Positions 8,807-17,700 of a stretch of 64,000 bases of DNA are shown here, in pieces. Source of the stretch: Heliophilum fasciatum. Its GTDB lineage: Bacteria > Bacillota > Desulfitobacteriia > Heliobacteriales > Heliobacteriaceae. Every line of letters starts with the position of its first letter. The first letter of the stretch is position 1. Location of the stretch: the NCBI RefSeq assembly GCF_004341395.1, contig NZ_SLXT01000004.1, positions 62,001-126,000 on the forward strand, in the 5' to 3' direction. A program made the translations under genes and the position numbers. Under the pieces are notes generated by a model. That model was not told the origin of the DNA and made no database searches. It saw nothing but the letters and a program-made list of their open reading frames with translations.

Positions 8807-9745
8807 GTGCGCATCGTATTTATGGGCACCCCTGATTTTGCAGTGCCCTCGCTGGAAGCGTTAATTGGCGCCGGCCATGACGTGGCCATGGTCGTTACCC
8901 GGCCCGATAAACCGCGTGGCCGCGGGCAAAAACCGTCGCCTTGCGCCGTGAAACAAGCAGCGCTGCGCCATGGCTTGCCCGTAGAACATCCCGTCAAGCT
9001 CGATGCCGGTTTTGCCGCTCAGTTAAAAGAGCAAAATATCGAATGTGGCATTATCGTGGCCTATGGACGAATCTTGCCGCCGGTGCTTTTAGAAGCGCTG
9101 CCTTATGGCTGGATCAATGTCCATGCCTCACTGTTGCCAGCCTATCGCGGCCCAGCGCCGATCCATCGTGCGGTGATGGCCGGCGAGACCATGACCGGCA
9201 TTACGACGATGGTGGTGGCCCCCGGTCTTGATGAGGGTGACATGCTGCTGCAACAGGAATTGCCCATTGGTCCCCAAGATACAACCGGCGACATTCATGA
9301 TCGTCTTGCCGAAATCGGCGGTGTGCTTTTAGCACAGACGGTGGCGCAACTGGCCGAGGGGACGCTGCAGCGGCGACCGCAAGATCATTCCCGGGCGACC
9401 TATGCGCCGCTGCTTACCCGTGACGATGAGCGCGTTGACTGGTCCTGGACGACGGAGCAAATTCATAACCGGGTGCGCGGCATGAATCCTTGGCCCGGTG
9501 CTTATATGATGGATGAAGACCGGATTGTCAAAATCACTGCCGGTCGTAGCGGTCGAAAAATCCGGCAGGATATGGTGACTCCGGCAGGCGGCACGATTCT
9601 CAAGATCGAAGGCGAAGAAGCGGCTGTTACCACCGGTGACGGACTGTATTGGCTTACGGAAGTACAGCCGGCCGGCAGCAAACGCATGTCGGCAGCGGCG
9701 TACCTGCGCGGACGACGGATCGGTCAGGGACACCGTTTTACTTGA
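8807..9745 (+). CDS. fmt: Methionyl-tRNA formyltransferase
   Basis: The 312-residue protein formylates initiator Met-tRNA using 10-formyl-tetrahydrofolate. The start M-R-I-V-F-M-G-T-P-D-F-A-V-P is canonical, and the catalytic N-x-H-x-S-L-L-P-A-Y-R-G-x-A-P-I motif is near residue 106. GTG 8807 has GAGGAG eight bases upstream; a GTG at 8798 overlapping def lies inside that ribosome site and is less likely. The C-terminal domain (about 205-312) binds tRNA. Confidence 0.95.
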   Translation: MRIVFMGTPDFAVPSLEALIGAGHDVAMVVTRPDKPRGRGQKPSPCAVKQAALRHGLPVEHPVKLDAGFAAQLKEQNIECGIIVAYGRILPPVLLEALPYGWINVHASLLPAYRGPAPIHRAVMAGETMTGITTMVVAPGLDEGDMLLQQELPIGPQDTTGDIHDRLAEIGGVLLAQTVAQLAEGTLQRRPQDHSRATYAPLLTRDDERVDWSWTTEQIHNRVRGMNPWPGAYMMDEDRIVKITAGRSGRKIRQDMVTPAGGTILKIEGEEAAVTTGDGLYWLTEVQPAGSKRMSAAAYLRGRRIGQGHRFT

Positions 9746-9772
9746 ATTTAGGCGGCTGGAAAGGGGCATACC

Positions 9773-10636
9773 ATGCCGATACGCAAACGCTTATTTATTT
9801 CCTTGATGATCATCAGTTTATTCACGGTGATTGGCTTGAGTGTGCTCGGCGGCTATTTGCTGCGGCACCGTGATTATCCGCTCAATCAGATGGTGGTCAG
9901 TACGCTGATGGTGCTTTTTATCGGTATCTTGGCGCTGATTGCCTTAGGGGTGGGCGGCATGGTGCTGGCCGTATGGCGGGAGCAGGCCTTTCCGTCGGTC
10001 TATCGCTGGACACGCATGGCCGTGAATTTGCTTTTTCCGTTGGCCATCGTTTTGGGGCGTATCTTTGGCATCTCCGATGACCGCTTAAAAAGCAGTTTTA
10101 TTGAAGTCAGCAATACGCTGGTGCGGGCGCGACTGTTAGAAGGTGTGCCGCCGGAAAAAGTCATGATCATGACACCGCACTGCCTGCAAAAATCCACATG
10201 CCCTCATAAAATTACACTGGACATTCGCAATTGCAAGATGTGCGGCGGTTGTCATGTTCATGATCTGCGTCTGCTGGCCGATGCCTATGGCGTATCGCTC
10301 GTCGTGGCCACCGGCGGCACGTGGGCGCGCAAGCTGATTATGGAACAGCGACCGCAAGCCATTATCGCCGTGGCTTGTGAGCGTGATCTAACGAGTGGTA
10401 TTCAGGATGTAGACAAGATCCCGGTGATCGGCATTTTAAATGACCGCCCGGAAGGGCCTTGTTGCAACACGCGGGTTAACCTGCAACGGGTGGAGGAATC
10501 GATCCGCTACTTCCTTTATGGTGAAGAGATGAACTGGCCCTCGACGAAGGAATTGATGGCGGCGGCGCACACGTCAAGTTGTCAGGAAACCTGTTACCGC
10601 ACGGAAAAAGCCAAGCGGCGCATGGAGGTATCATGA
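9773..10636 (+). CDS. DUF116 membrane protein
   Basis: The protein (287 residues) has two N-terminal transmembrane segments (about 8-29 and 40-67) and a cytoplasmic C-terminal domain with a Cys cluster: C137, C143, C154, C157 and C160, the last three in C-K-M-C-G-G-C-H. A further A-C-E-R-D-L and C-C-N-T-R follow. This is the DUF116 architecture, a family of unknown function that in Clostridia commonly lies between fmt and rsmB. The cysteines suggest a metal or iron-sulfur site, which is inference. The gene overlaps rsmB in ATGA. Confidence 0.85.
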   Translation: MPIRKRLFISLMIISLFTVIGLSVLGGYLLRHRDYPLNQMVVSTLMVLFIGILALIALGVGGMVLAVWREQAFPSVYRWTRMAVNLLFPLAIVLGRIFGISDDRLKSSFIEVSNTLVRARLLEGVPPEKVMIMTPHCLQKSTCPHKITLDIRNCKMCGGCHVHDLRLLADAYGVSLVVATGGTWARKLIMEQRPQAIIAVACERDLTSGIQDVDKIPVIGILNDRPEGPCCNTRVNLQRVEESIRYFLYGEEMNWPSTKELMAAAHTSSCQETCYRTEKAKRRMEVS

Positions 10637-12003
10637 TGGAGCAGGGGGCCCGTGAACTGGCCTACCAGGTGTTAACGGCCGTTGATGAGCGGTCAGCTTA
10701 TGCCAACTTGCAGTTAGCGCATAGCTTAACGGCCGATCTGTCGAAAGCCGAGCGCAGTTTAACCACCCAGCTGGTGTTAGGCGTGTTGCAGTGGCGCAAT
10801 AAATTGGACTTTGCTGTCGATCGCTACTTGGAGCGACCCGGGCAAGTACCGCCGGCAGGAAGGCGACTCTTGCGCTTAGGCGCGTACCAACTGCTGGAGC
10901 TTTCCCGCATTCCCCGGCCGATCGCTTGCCATGAGACAGTGGAACTGTCGAAAAAGGTCGGTGAAAAACGGCTGTCCGGGATGATCAACGGTGTGCTTCG
11001 CCGTTTGGCCGCCGAAGCTGATCAAGTGGCATGGCCAACCTGGGAAGCTGATCCGGTGCGTTACCTGGAGATCATGACGTCGCACCCGCGCTGGCTGGTG
11101 CGACGCTGGTGTAAGCAGTATGGTTCTGCGCAGGCACGAGAACTTTGTACGGTTAATAATCAACCGGCCGGTGTTTCCTTGCGTGTCAATCGCCTGCGTG
11201 GCACACGGGATGATCTGCTGAAGCAACTGGAGGCGAGCGGTATTGCTGCCGCGCCGTCGGCCTTGTCAACGGACGGCATTCGCGTCACCGCGGCGTCGGC
11301 TGTCACCGCGCTGCCTGGTTTCAACGAAGGGGTTTTTTCCGTTCAAGATGAAAGCTCCATGATCGTGGCACCGGTGGTCGAAGCACAACCGGGAGAAAAA
11401 ATTCTGGATACTTGTGCGGCGCCGGGCGGCAAGACGACCCATATCGCCGAAAGCACCGGTGATCAAGCGACGATCATGGCCTGGGATATTCATCCTCATA
11501 AACTACGGTTGATTCGCCAAAACTGCCATCGCCTGGGCATCAAGAGCATTCGCACTGACCATGTAGACGCCACTCAACCGCTGCCCGATGGGTGGCAAGA
11601 GCAAGCTGATCGTGTTCTTGTTGATGCACCTTGTTCTGGTCTTGGCGTATTACGGCGGAAACCGGAATTGCGCTATCGCGTGACCGAAGCCGATATTCAG
11701 CGTCTGGCGGCGCTGCAAGGGCAGATTCTCGATCAAGCGGCCCTCGCCGTCAAACCGGGCGGCGTACTTGTCTATTCCACTTGTACGACGGAACCGGAAG
11801 AGAATTTTCTGCAAGTGAAAATGTTTTTGCAGCGTCATCCTGATTTTTACGGTGAAGACCTGACCCCTTATTTGCCGGCACTGGATTACAGTGCCGAAGA
11901 AAAACGCCAAATTGCCCGGGGATACTGGCAGATATTGCCTCATCGCTGGCCTGGTGACGGCTTTTTTATTGCACGTATGAGGAGGCACTCAAAAGGTGAG
12001 TGA
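10636..12003 (+). CDS. rsmB: 16S rRNA m5C967 methyltransferase RsmB
   Basis: The 455-residue protein joins an N-terminal NusB-like RNA-binding domain (about 1-135) to a SAM-dependent methyltransferase. Catalytic motifs are visible: D-T-C-A-A-P-G-G-K-T-T-H near residue 255, D-A-P-C-S-G-L-G near 330 and the second catalytic Cys in Y-S-T-C-T near 385. ATG 10636 lies seven bases after GGAGG; ATG 10633 is also possible. It is placed in the fmt-DUF116-rsmB-rlmN-stp-prkC order common in Firmicutes. Confidence 0.93.
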   Translation: MEQGARELAYQVLTAVDERSAYANLQLAHSLTADLSKAERSLTTQLVLGVLQWRNKLDFAVDRYLERPGQVPPAGRRLLRLGAYQLLELSRIPRPIACHETVELSKKVGEKRLSGMINGVLRRLAAEADQVAWPTWEADPVRYLEIMTSHPRWLVRRWCKQYGSAQARELCTVNNQPAGVSLRVNRLRGTRDDLLKQLEASGIAAAPSALSTDGIRVTAASAVTALPGFNEGVFSVQDESSMIVAPVVEAQPGEKILDTCAAPGGKTTHIAESTGDQATIMAWDIHPHKLRLIRQNCHRLGIKSIRTDHVDATQPLPDGWQEQADRVLVDAPCSGLGVLRRKPELRYRVTEADIQRLAALQGQILDQAALAVKPGGVLVYSTCTTEPEENFLQVKMFLQRHPDFYGEDLTPYLPALDYSAEEKRQIARGYWQILPHRWPGDGFFIARMRRHSKGE

Positions 12004-13075
12004 AGTAACAACGGATTTACGCGGTTTATTGCCGGAAGAACTGGCAACTGTGCTGCAGAGTTGGGGACAACCGGCCTATCGCGCGAAGCAGTTGTTTGGC
12101 TGGATGCAAAAGCAAGCTGTCACCGATCCTGCCCAGATGACCAACCTGCCGGCGGCCTTGCGGGAGTTAGTGCAAGCTTCGGGGCAGTTACCGCCGTTTA
12201 CACGGGTATCCAAGCGTGTTGCCCGTGATGGCACGGCCAAGTACCTTTGGCAGTTAGCCGACGGTGAGTGCATCGAATCGGTGCTGATGACCTACCGCCG
12301 GGCCACGACGCGTGATCGCGCTACGGTGTGTATTTCCACACAAGCAGGCTGCGCCTTGCAATGCCGCTTTTGTGCTACCGGGCAGCAAGGCTTTCGCCGC
12401 AATTTATCGGCCGGTGAGATCGTCGGCCAAGTCTTGGCGATTACGGCGGATCAGCAGGAACAGCAGGCTGATTTTGCCGTAACCAACGTAGTCTTGATGG
12501 GGATGGGCGAACCCTTTTTGAACTATGATGCCGTACGCCAGGCGATTTTGCTCCTCAATCATCCCCAAGGGCAAGCCTTGGGGCAGCGGCGCATCAGCGT
12601 CTCGACGGCCGGTATCGTACCGGGCATCGAGCGTTTTACGGCCGAAGGCTGGGAAGTCAACTTGGCCCTGTCGCTCCATGGTGCTGATGATGAAACACGC
12701 AGCAGCCTTATGCCGATCAACCAGCGCTATCCCTTAGTGGAAGTCATGGCCGCTTGCCGCCGCTATTGGTTGACGAGCAAGCGACGGTTGACTGTCGAGT
12801 ATGCCTTGATGGCCGGGATCAATGATCGTCCCGATGACGCGCGCCGTCTGGGCGCTTGGTTTCGCGACTGGCCGGTTCATTTTAATTTGATTCCGGTAAA
12901 TCCCGTAGCCGGCAGTGGTACGCAACACCCGGGCAGTGTGGGTGTCAAGCGTTTTGCCGCCGAGTTGGCTCGCTATGGTATCGAAGCGGTCGTGCGAGAA
13001 GAACGGGGTACCGATATAGAAGCAGCTTGTGGACAGTTGCGTGGGGTATTGGCGGGACAAGACGAGGGGGAATGA
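11996..13075 (+). CDS. rlmN: Dual-specificity 23S rRNA/tRNA m2A methyltransferase RlmN
   Basis: This 359-residue radical SAM enzyme methylates A2503 of 23S rRNA and some tRNAs. The cluster-binding motif C-A-L-Q-C-R-F-C (CxxxCxxC) lies near residue 118, followed by the SAM motif M-G-M-G-E-P. The C-terminal catalytic Cys is in A-A-C-G-Q-L near residue 345. GTG 11996 overlaps the rsmB stop, with GGAGG ten bases upstream. Confidence 0.95.
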   Translation: MSEVTTDLRGLLPEELATVLQSWGQPAYRAKQLFGWMQKQAVTDPAQMTNLPAALRELVQASGQLPPFTRVSKRVARDGTAKYLWQLADGECIESVLMTYRRATTRDRATVCISTQAGCALQCRFCATGQQGFRRNLSAGEIVGQVLAITADQQEQQADFAVTNVVLMGMGEPFLNYDAVRQAILLLNHPQGQALGQRRISVSTAGIVPGIERFTAEGWEVNLALSLHGADDETRSSLMPINQRYPLVEVMAACRRYWLTSKRRLTVEYALMAGINDRPDDARRLGAWFRDWPVHFNLIPVNPVAGSGTQHPGSVGVKRFAAELARYGIEAVVREERGTDIEAACGQLRGVLAGQDEGE

Positions 13076-13077
13076 TG

Positions 13078-13827
13078 ATGCAGGTCATTGCTCGTACACA
13101 TGTGGGTAAAGTCCGGCCGATCAATGAAGATGGCTTTTGGTTTGATATTCCCGGCGGTTTGTTTCTTGTTGCTGATGGCATGGGGGGCCATGAAGCCGGT
13201 GAAGTAGCCAGTGCCCTGGCCGTTCAAACACTGGCCGATTGCTGGCAAGGTCAACCGGTGGGAGCGGAGCCGGTTAAGACCTTGCTTGACGCTTGCCAAA
13301 AGGCGAATCGTGCCATCTTTGAGCAAGCACAAACCCACAGTTCCTGGAGCGGGATGGGGACAACCTTGACCGCCCTTTGGAGTGACGGCAGCCAAGTGGT
13401 GATCGCCCATGTCGGTGACAGTCGCGCCTATCGCATCAATGAGCACGGCGTCACTCCGCTGACGCATGATCACTCTCTGGTGGAGGAAATGATCCGTCAA
13501 GGTACCCTGACGGAAGCGGAAGCCCAAGGGCATCCGCAGCGCAATGTGATCACGCGGGCGCTTGGCACACGGGATACTGTCAAGATTGATGTCTTCACGG
13601 AAGCTCTGGCGCCTCAGGATGTACTTTTGTTGTGCACCGATGGCTTGTCGAACTTAATCACTGATGAGGAAATCGGCAAGGTCCTCAGTACGCATCAACG
13701 GCGTTCCTCGCAACAGTGGGAACAAGCAGCCGATCAACTGTTAGCGCTGGCACTGGAACGTGGAGGTTTTGATAATATTACGTTCCTCATTCTGGTTCAA
13801 ACAGAGAGTGAGGGATGGAACGCATGA
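13078..13827 (+). CDS. stp: PP2C-type serine/threonine phosphatase Stp
   Basis: The 249-residue PPM phosphatase has every metal-site motif: R-x-x-N-E-D-G near residue 13, D-G-M-G-G-H-E-A-G-E near 33, H-V-G-D-S-R-A-Y near 109, T-D-G-L-S-N near 187 and D-N-I-T near 230. It reverses phosphorylation by the PASTA kinase encoded next, with which it overlaps in ATGA. ATG 13078 is chosen from three tandem ATGs because GAGGGGG ends seven bases upstream. Confidence 0.93.
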   Translation: MQVIARTHVGKVRPINEDGFWFDIPGGLFLVADGMGGHEAGEVASALAVQTLADCWQGQPVGAEPVKTLLDACQKANRAIFEQAQTHSSWSGMGTTLTALWSDGSQVVIAHVGDSRAYRINEHGVTPLTHDHSLVEEMIRQGTLTEAEAQGHPQRNVITRALGTRDTVKIDVFTEALAPQDVLLLCTDGLSNLITDEEIGKVLSTHQRRSSQQWEQAADQLLALALERGGFDNITFLILVQTESEGWNA

Positions 13828-15797
13828 TCGATCGTGTGTTTGCAGAACGCTATGAAATTCAAGAGCATCTTGGCGGCGGCGGTATGGCCCATGTATACAA
13901 GGCATGGGATCGCAAATTGGAGCGAGCCGTTACGGTAAAAATTTTACGGGACAGTCTCACCACCGACGAAGAGTTTGTGCGCCGTTTTCGCCGTGAAGCG
14001 CAGGCGATCGCCTGCCTTTCCCACCCCAACATCGTCAATGTGTATGATGTGGGCCGCGAAGGTGAAACTGACTATATCGTCATGGAATATATCCATGGAC
14101 CGACGCTGAAAGAAGTGATTCGCCGCCGGGCACCGCTGGCCCCGGAAGAAGCGATCGACCTGGCCAAGCAGATCTGCGATGCCTTGGAGCATGCCCATGA
14201 GCAAGGGATTGTCCACCGCGATATCAAGCCGCACAATATTTTGCTGACACGCAACGGTCGCGTAAAAGTAACCGACTTTGGCATTGCTCGTTCCATTACC
14301 CAATCGACCATGACGATGACTATGGAGCGAACGATTGTCGGTTCGGTCCATTACTTGTCGCCGGAGCAGGCCAAAGGTGTTCCTGTCGATGCCAAATCCG
14401 ATATTTACGCCCTCGGTGTTGTGCTCTATGAACTGCTCAGCGGTCGCTTGCCCTTTGAAGGGGATACACCGATCGCCGTGGCGTTGCAGCAGATCCAGCA
14501 AACACCACCGGCCTTGACGGAAGTAAACCCGCAAGTACCGGCGGCGCTCCAAGAGATTGTGCTCAGAGCGCTGGAAAAAGATCCGGCCCGGCGCTATCGC
14601 AATGCCCGAGCCTTTAAGGAAGATCTGGAAAATGTCTTTACCGGCCAGATCATCGGTCGCTTACCGGTGCCTGATGATGACAGCCCCACCATGCGCATCG
14701 GTAGCGATTTGGCCAAGTTGTTACAGGCTGCGCCGCTGCCGCAGCAACCGCAGCCGTTGCCGCAATTGCCGCCCCAACCCTTTCGTGAAGAGTTGCAAGC
14801 TACATTACCGCCGGGAGGAATGGAGATGCCCGTAATGGCTCCGAACGGTGAAGAACAAAATCAACGGCGCAAAAAAAAGCGGAATATCCTGATTGGCTCG
14901 GTGGCAGCGATGGTACTGGTTCTGGTCGGGCTGTTCTGGGCATGGAAAAGCTATATGAATGTGCCCGAAGTCAAGGTGCCTGATGTGGTCGGTCGCCATC
15001 ACCTCGAGGCAACCAGCATCTTGCAACGGGCTAATTTAACCTTTACGCCGACGACGGCCTATAGCCCAACCGTGGCCAAAGATTATGTGATCAGTCAAGA
15101 CCCGCCCGGTGGTGATCAACTGGTCAAACAAGGCCGGGAGATCCGCTTAACCATCAGTTTGGGACCAAGAAACGTAAAACTGCCTGATGTGACCAAGAAA
15201 TTCCAGCAAGAAGCCATGGCGCTTTTACAGGAAGATTTCAAGATTGAAATCGACGAACAAATCCATGCCCAAATCCCGGCCGGCATTGTCATTGCCCAAT
15301 TCCCGCCCGGCAACACCGAGCAAGCAACGGGATCGACCGTGCGCCTGACCATCAGTAAAGGGGCCGGTGAGAAAAAGCCCTTGCCCAACGTAATCGGCTA
15401 CAAAGTGCAAGAGGCGCAGGCCAAAATGGAAGAGTTAAAAATCGATGTAAAACTAAAAGCCGATGAAACATCCGATGCGCCCGTCGGTACGATCGTTGCT
15501 CAAGATCCGCCGCCGGAAACGCTGGTTAAAATCGGTGATGTGGTGACGTTGACCTACAGCGGGGCCCCGGCCACCCCGGCACCCAAGACGCTCAGCGTGA
15601 CCATACCCGTACCCAACGATGGCAAGGAGCACCTAGTGCGGCTCGTGCTGCAAGATAAAAACGGCAATCGCCAGGAAGTCTACAGCGGCAAGCATCGCGG
15701 CGGCGAAGCAGTGACCAAAGAAATCAGCTATACCGGTGAAACCTTGATCCAGGGGTATGTAGACACGACCAAATTCCTGGAAAAGACCGTTCGTTAA
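13824..15797 (+). CDS. prkC: PASTA-domain Ser/Thr kinase PrkC
   Basis: The protein (657 residues) senses muropeptides or lipid II and phosphorylates cytoplasmic targets. The Hanks-type kinase domain (about 8-270) has the glycine loop L-G-G-G-G-M-A, the Lys in V-T-V-K, H-R-D-I-K-P-H-N and D-F-G-I-A-R. A proline-rich linker and basic patch precede one transmembrane helix (about 353-375). Outside are three PASTA repeats (about 380-575) and a C-terminal beta domain. ATG 13824 is favoured by GAGGG nine bases upstream; ATG 13815 is an alternative. Confidence 0.94.
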   Translation: MIDRVFAERYEIQEHLGGGGMAHVYKAWDRKLERAVTVKILRDSLTTDEEFVRRFRREAQAIACLSHPNIVNVYDVGREGETDYIVMEYIHGPTLKEVIRRRAPLAPEEAIDLAKQICDALEHAHEQGIVHRDIKPHNILLTRNGRVKVTDFGIARSITQSTMTMTMERTIVGSVHYLSPEQAKGVPVDAKSDIYALGVVLYELLSGRLPFEGDTPIAVALQQIQQTPPALTEVNPQVPAALQEIVLRALEKDPARRYRNARAFKEDLENVFTGQIIGRLPVPDDDSPTMRIGSDLAKLLQAAPLPQQPQPLPQLPPQPFREELQATLPPGGMEMPVMAPNGEEQNQRRKKKRNILIGSVAAMVLVLVGLFWAWKSYMNVPEVKVPDVVGRHHLEATSILQRANLTFTPTTAYSPTVAKDYVISQDPPGGDQLVKQGREIRLTISLGPRNVKLPDVTKKFQQEAMALLQEDFKIEIDEQIHAQIPAGIVIAQFPPGNTEQATGSTVRLTISKGAGEKKPLPNVIGYKVQEAQAKMEELKIDVKLKADETSDAPVGTIVAQDPPPETLVKIGDVVTLTYSGAPATPAPKTLSVTIPVPNDGKEHLVRLVLQDKNGNRQEVYSGKHRGGEAVTKEISYTGETLIQGYVDTTKFLEKTVR

Positions 15798-15815
15798 CGG
15801 ATGAGGAGGGAAACT

Positions 15816-16727
15816 GTGCGAGAGGGCCAAGTGGAAGGGACCATCATCAAAGGGTACAGCGGTTTTTATTATGTGCAAACTGCCGAGACGTTGTATACGT
15901 GCTCGCTCCGCGGCAAGTTTCGCCTTCAAGCGAACGACCGGGTTTTTCTCGTCGGTGATCGTGTCCGCCTGACGGTGATCGAAAAGGATCGAGGTGTGAT
16001 CGATCAAGTCATGCCCCGGCGCAATGAACTGTTGCGCCCGGCGATTGCCAATGTCGATCAAGTGCTCTTGGTCTTTGCCCTGGCTGCGCCGGAACCGGAT
16101 TTTGGCTTGCTCGATCGCATGCTGCTTTTGGCCTTTCACGAGGGCATCCGGCCGGTAATTTTGTGGAATAAAGCCGATCAAGTCGCACCGGAAGTGCAAG
16201 AGCAAGTCCAAGCGATGTACCGGGCTAGCGCTGTGCCCCAGTTCTTGATCGCTGCCCGTGAAGGCCTGGGGATCGATCAGGTACGGCCGCTGCTCACCGG
16301 TGCGATCTCCGTGCTGGCCGGTCCTTCCGGAGCCGGCAAATCGACCTTGCTCAATGCGTTGGAACCGGGACTCACCTTGAAGACGGGCGATGTCAGCGCC
16401 AAAATTGGCCGCGGTCGTCATACTACGCGCCATGTGGAATTGATGAAGCTCGCTTCCGGCGCGCTGATCGCGGACACACCGGGCTTTTCCACACTTTATT
16501 TGCCCGATATTCCCGAAGCGGCGCTGGCCGATCTGATGCCGGAAATAACAGCCCTTGATGCCGGTTGCCGATATACCTCCTGTTTACATGTCAATGAGCC
16601 GGATTGTGCCGTGAAAAGGGCATTGGAGGAAGGCCGGATCCACCCACAACGATATCGCCATTACGTTACTTTTTTACAAGAAATGCAGGAACAAAAAAAG
16701 CGTGGACCAAAGGGGAAAAAACCATGA
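15816..16727 (+). CDS. rsgA: Ribosome small-subunit GTPase RsgA
   Basis: The 303-residue protein is a late 30S assembly GTPase. An N-terminal OB fold (about 1-70) is followed by the circularly permuted G domain: N-K-A-D (G4) near residue 120, the P-loop G-P-S-G-A-G-K-S near 170, then D-T-P-G (G3). A zinc site C-x-x-x-x-C-x-H-x-x-x-x-x-C lies near 250. GTG 15816 is preceded by GAGGAGGG; ATG 15801 sits before that site. The prkC-rsgA-rpe order is standard. Confidence 0.95.
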   Translation: MREGQVEGTIIKGYSGFYYVQTAETLYTCSLRGKFRLQANDRVFLVGDRVRLTVIEKDRGVIDQVMPRRNELLRPAIANVDQVLLVFALAAPEPDFGLLDRMLLLAFHEGIRPVILWNKADQVAPEVQEQVQAMYRASAVPQFLIAAREGLGIDQVRPLLTGAISVLAGPSGAGKSTLLNALEPGLTLKTGDVSAKIGRGRHTTRHVELMKLASGALIADTPGFSTLYLPDIPEAALADLMPEITALDAGCRYTSCLHVNEPDCAVKRALEEGRIHPQRYRHYVTFLQEMQEQKKRGPKGKKP

Positions 16728-17395
16728 AGCAAAAAATTGCACCATCGATCTTATCAGCAGACTTTGCTCGCTTGGCGGCACAAGTGGCGGAAGTGGAAGC
16801 GGGCGGTGCCGAGTACTTACACATTGATGTCATGGACGGCCATTTTGTGCCGAATATTACGATCGGACCGCTGGTTGTGGCGGCGCTCCGTCCCCACAGC
16901 CAAATGGTTTTTGATACGCACTTGATGATTGAGCATCCCGAACGCTATGTGGCTGACTTTGCCAAAGCCGGATCGGATTTGATTACCGTCCATCAAGAGG
17001 CCTGTGTTCATTTGCATCGCACGATTGGCCAGATCAAAGACTTGGGCGTCAAAGCCGGTGTGGCCATCAATCCCGCCACACCTTGGGAAACGCTGCGTTA
17101 TGTCTTGCCGATGGTCGATCTGGTGCTGGTCATGACCGTCAACCCCGGTTTTGGCGGTCAAAAGTTTATTCCAACCATGATGTCAAAAGTAGAGCAGTTG
17201 GCCACCTTGCGCCATGAACAGGGCTGGTCCTATGAAATCCAAGTGGACGGCGGCATTAACCGGACTACGGCGGCGATGGCGGCAGAAGCCGGCGCTGATG
17301 TGCTGGTCGCCGGCGCTGCTGTCTTTGGGGCGCCGTCCGTGCGCGAAGAAGTAGGCATCTTACGGCGCTGTGCCCGTGGTGATGGCGACATTTGA
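16724..17395 (+). CDS. rpe: Ribulose-phosphate 3-epimerase
   Basis: This TIM-barrel enzyme (223 residues) interconverts ribulose 5-phosphate and xylulose 5-phosphate. Motifs are A-P-S-I-L-S-A-D-F near the N-terminus, H-I-D-V-M-D-G-H-F-V-P-N near residue 35, V-N-P-G-F-G-G-Q near 143 and V-D-G-G-I near 175. ATG 16724 overlaps the rsgA stop. Its own stop codon lies inside the -35 element of the riboflavin operon promoter. Confidence 0.95.
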   Translation: MKQKIAPSILSADFARLAAQVAEVEAGGAEYLHIDVMDGHFVPNITIGPLVVAALRPHSQMVFDTHLMIEHPERYVADFAKAGSDLITVHQEACVHLHRTIGQIKDLGVKAGVAINPATPWETLRYVLPMVDLVLVMTVNPGFGGQKFIPTMMSKVEQLATLRHEQGWSYEIQVDGGINRTTAAMAAEAGADVLVAGAAVFGAPSVREEVGILRRCARGDGDI

Positions 17396-17420
17396 CAGAT
17401 AGTGACGAGCTGGTTATAAT
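17392..17420 (+). promoter_or_regulatory. Consensus sigma-A promoter of the riboflavin operon
   Basis: A perfect TTGACA (17392-17397) and a perfect TATAAT (17415-17420) are 17 bases apart. The -35 element overlaps the rpe stop codon. Such a strong promoter fits a transcript controlled by termination downstream. Confidence 0.93.
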
Positions 17421-17440
17421 CAAGAAAAGTCAATAATCGT

Positions 17441-17550
17441 TTCCTTCGGGGTTGGGTGCAATTCCCTACCGGCGGTAAAGCCCGCGAGCCCGTCAGGGCA
17501 GATCCGGTGAGAATCCGGAGCCGACAGTACAGTCTGGATGAGAGAAGGAA
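17441..17550 (+). ncRNA. FMN riboswitch (RFN element)
   Basis: The conserved RFN core is clear: TTCCTTCGGGG, GGGTG, ATTCCC-ACCGGCGGT, AAGCCCGCGAGCCC, GCAGATCCGGTGAGAATCC, GCCGACAGT and GGATGAGAGAAGGA. It binds flavin mononucleotide and shuts down the flavin operon. The following 50 bases can form alternative hairpins before the terminator at 17601. This leader occupies the 305-base gap between rpe and ribD. Confidence 0.95.
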
Positions 17551-17600
17551 AGCAATGAACAGATCGAAAAAAGCACTTCGATTTACCTTGTGTTGCTTTT

Positions 17601-17635
17601 AAAACCCCGAGGAAGAAATCCTCGGGGTTTTCCGA
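17601..17635 (+). terminator. Riboswitch-controlled intrinsic terminator
   Basis: AAAACCCCGAGGA pairs perfectly with TCCTCGGGGTTTT across an AGAAA loop. It lies between the RFN element and ribD, so it is the expression platform. Confidence 0.92.
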
Positions 17636-17700
17636 TTTCTTTGAACATAACACCAAACCGTTATACCGTTGAACAATGGAAGGGCAGGTTGAAGCAAAAA

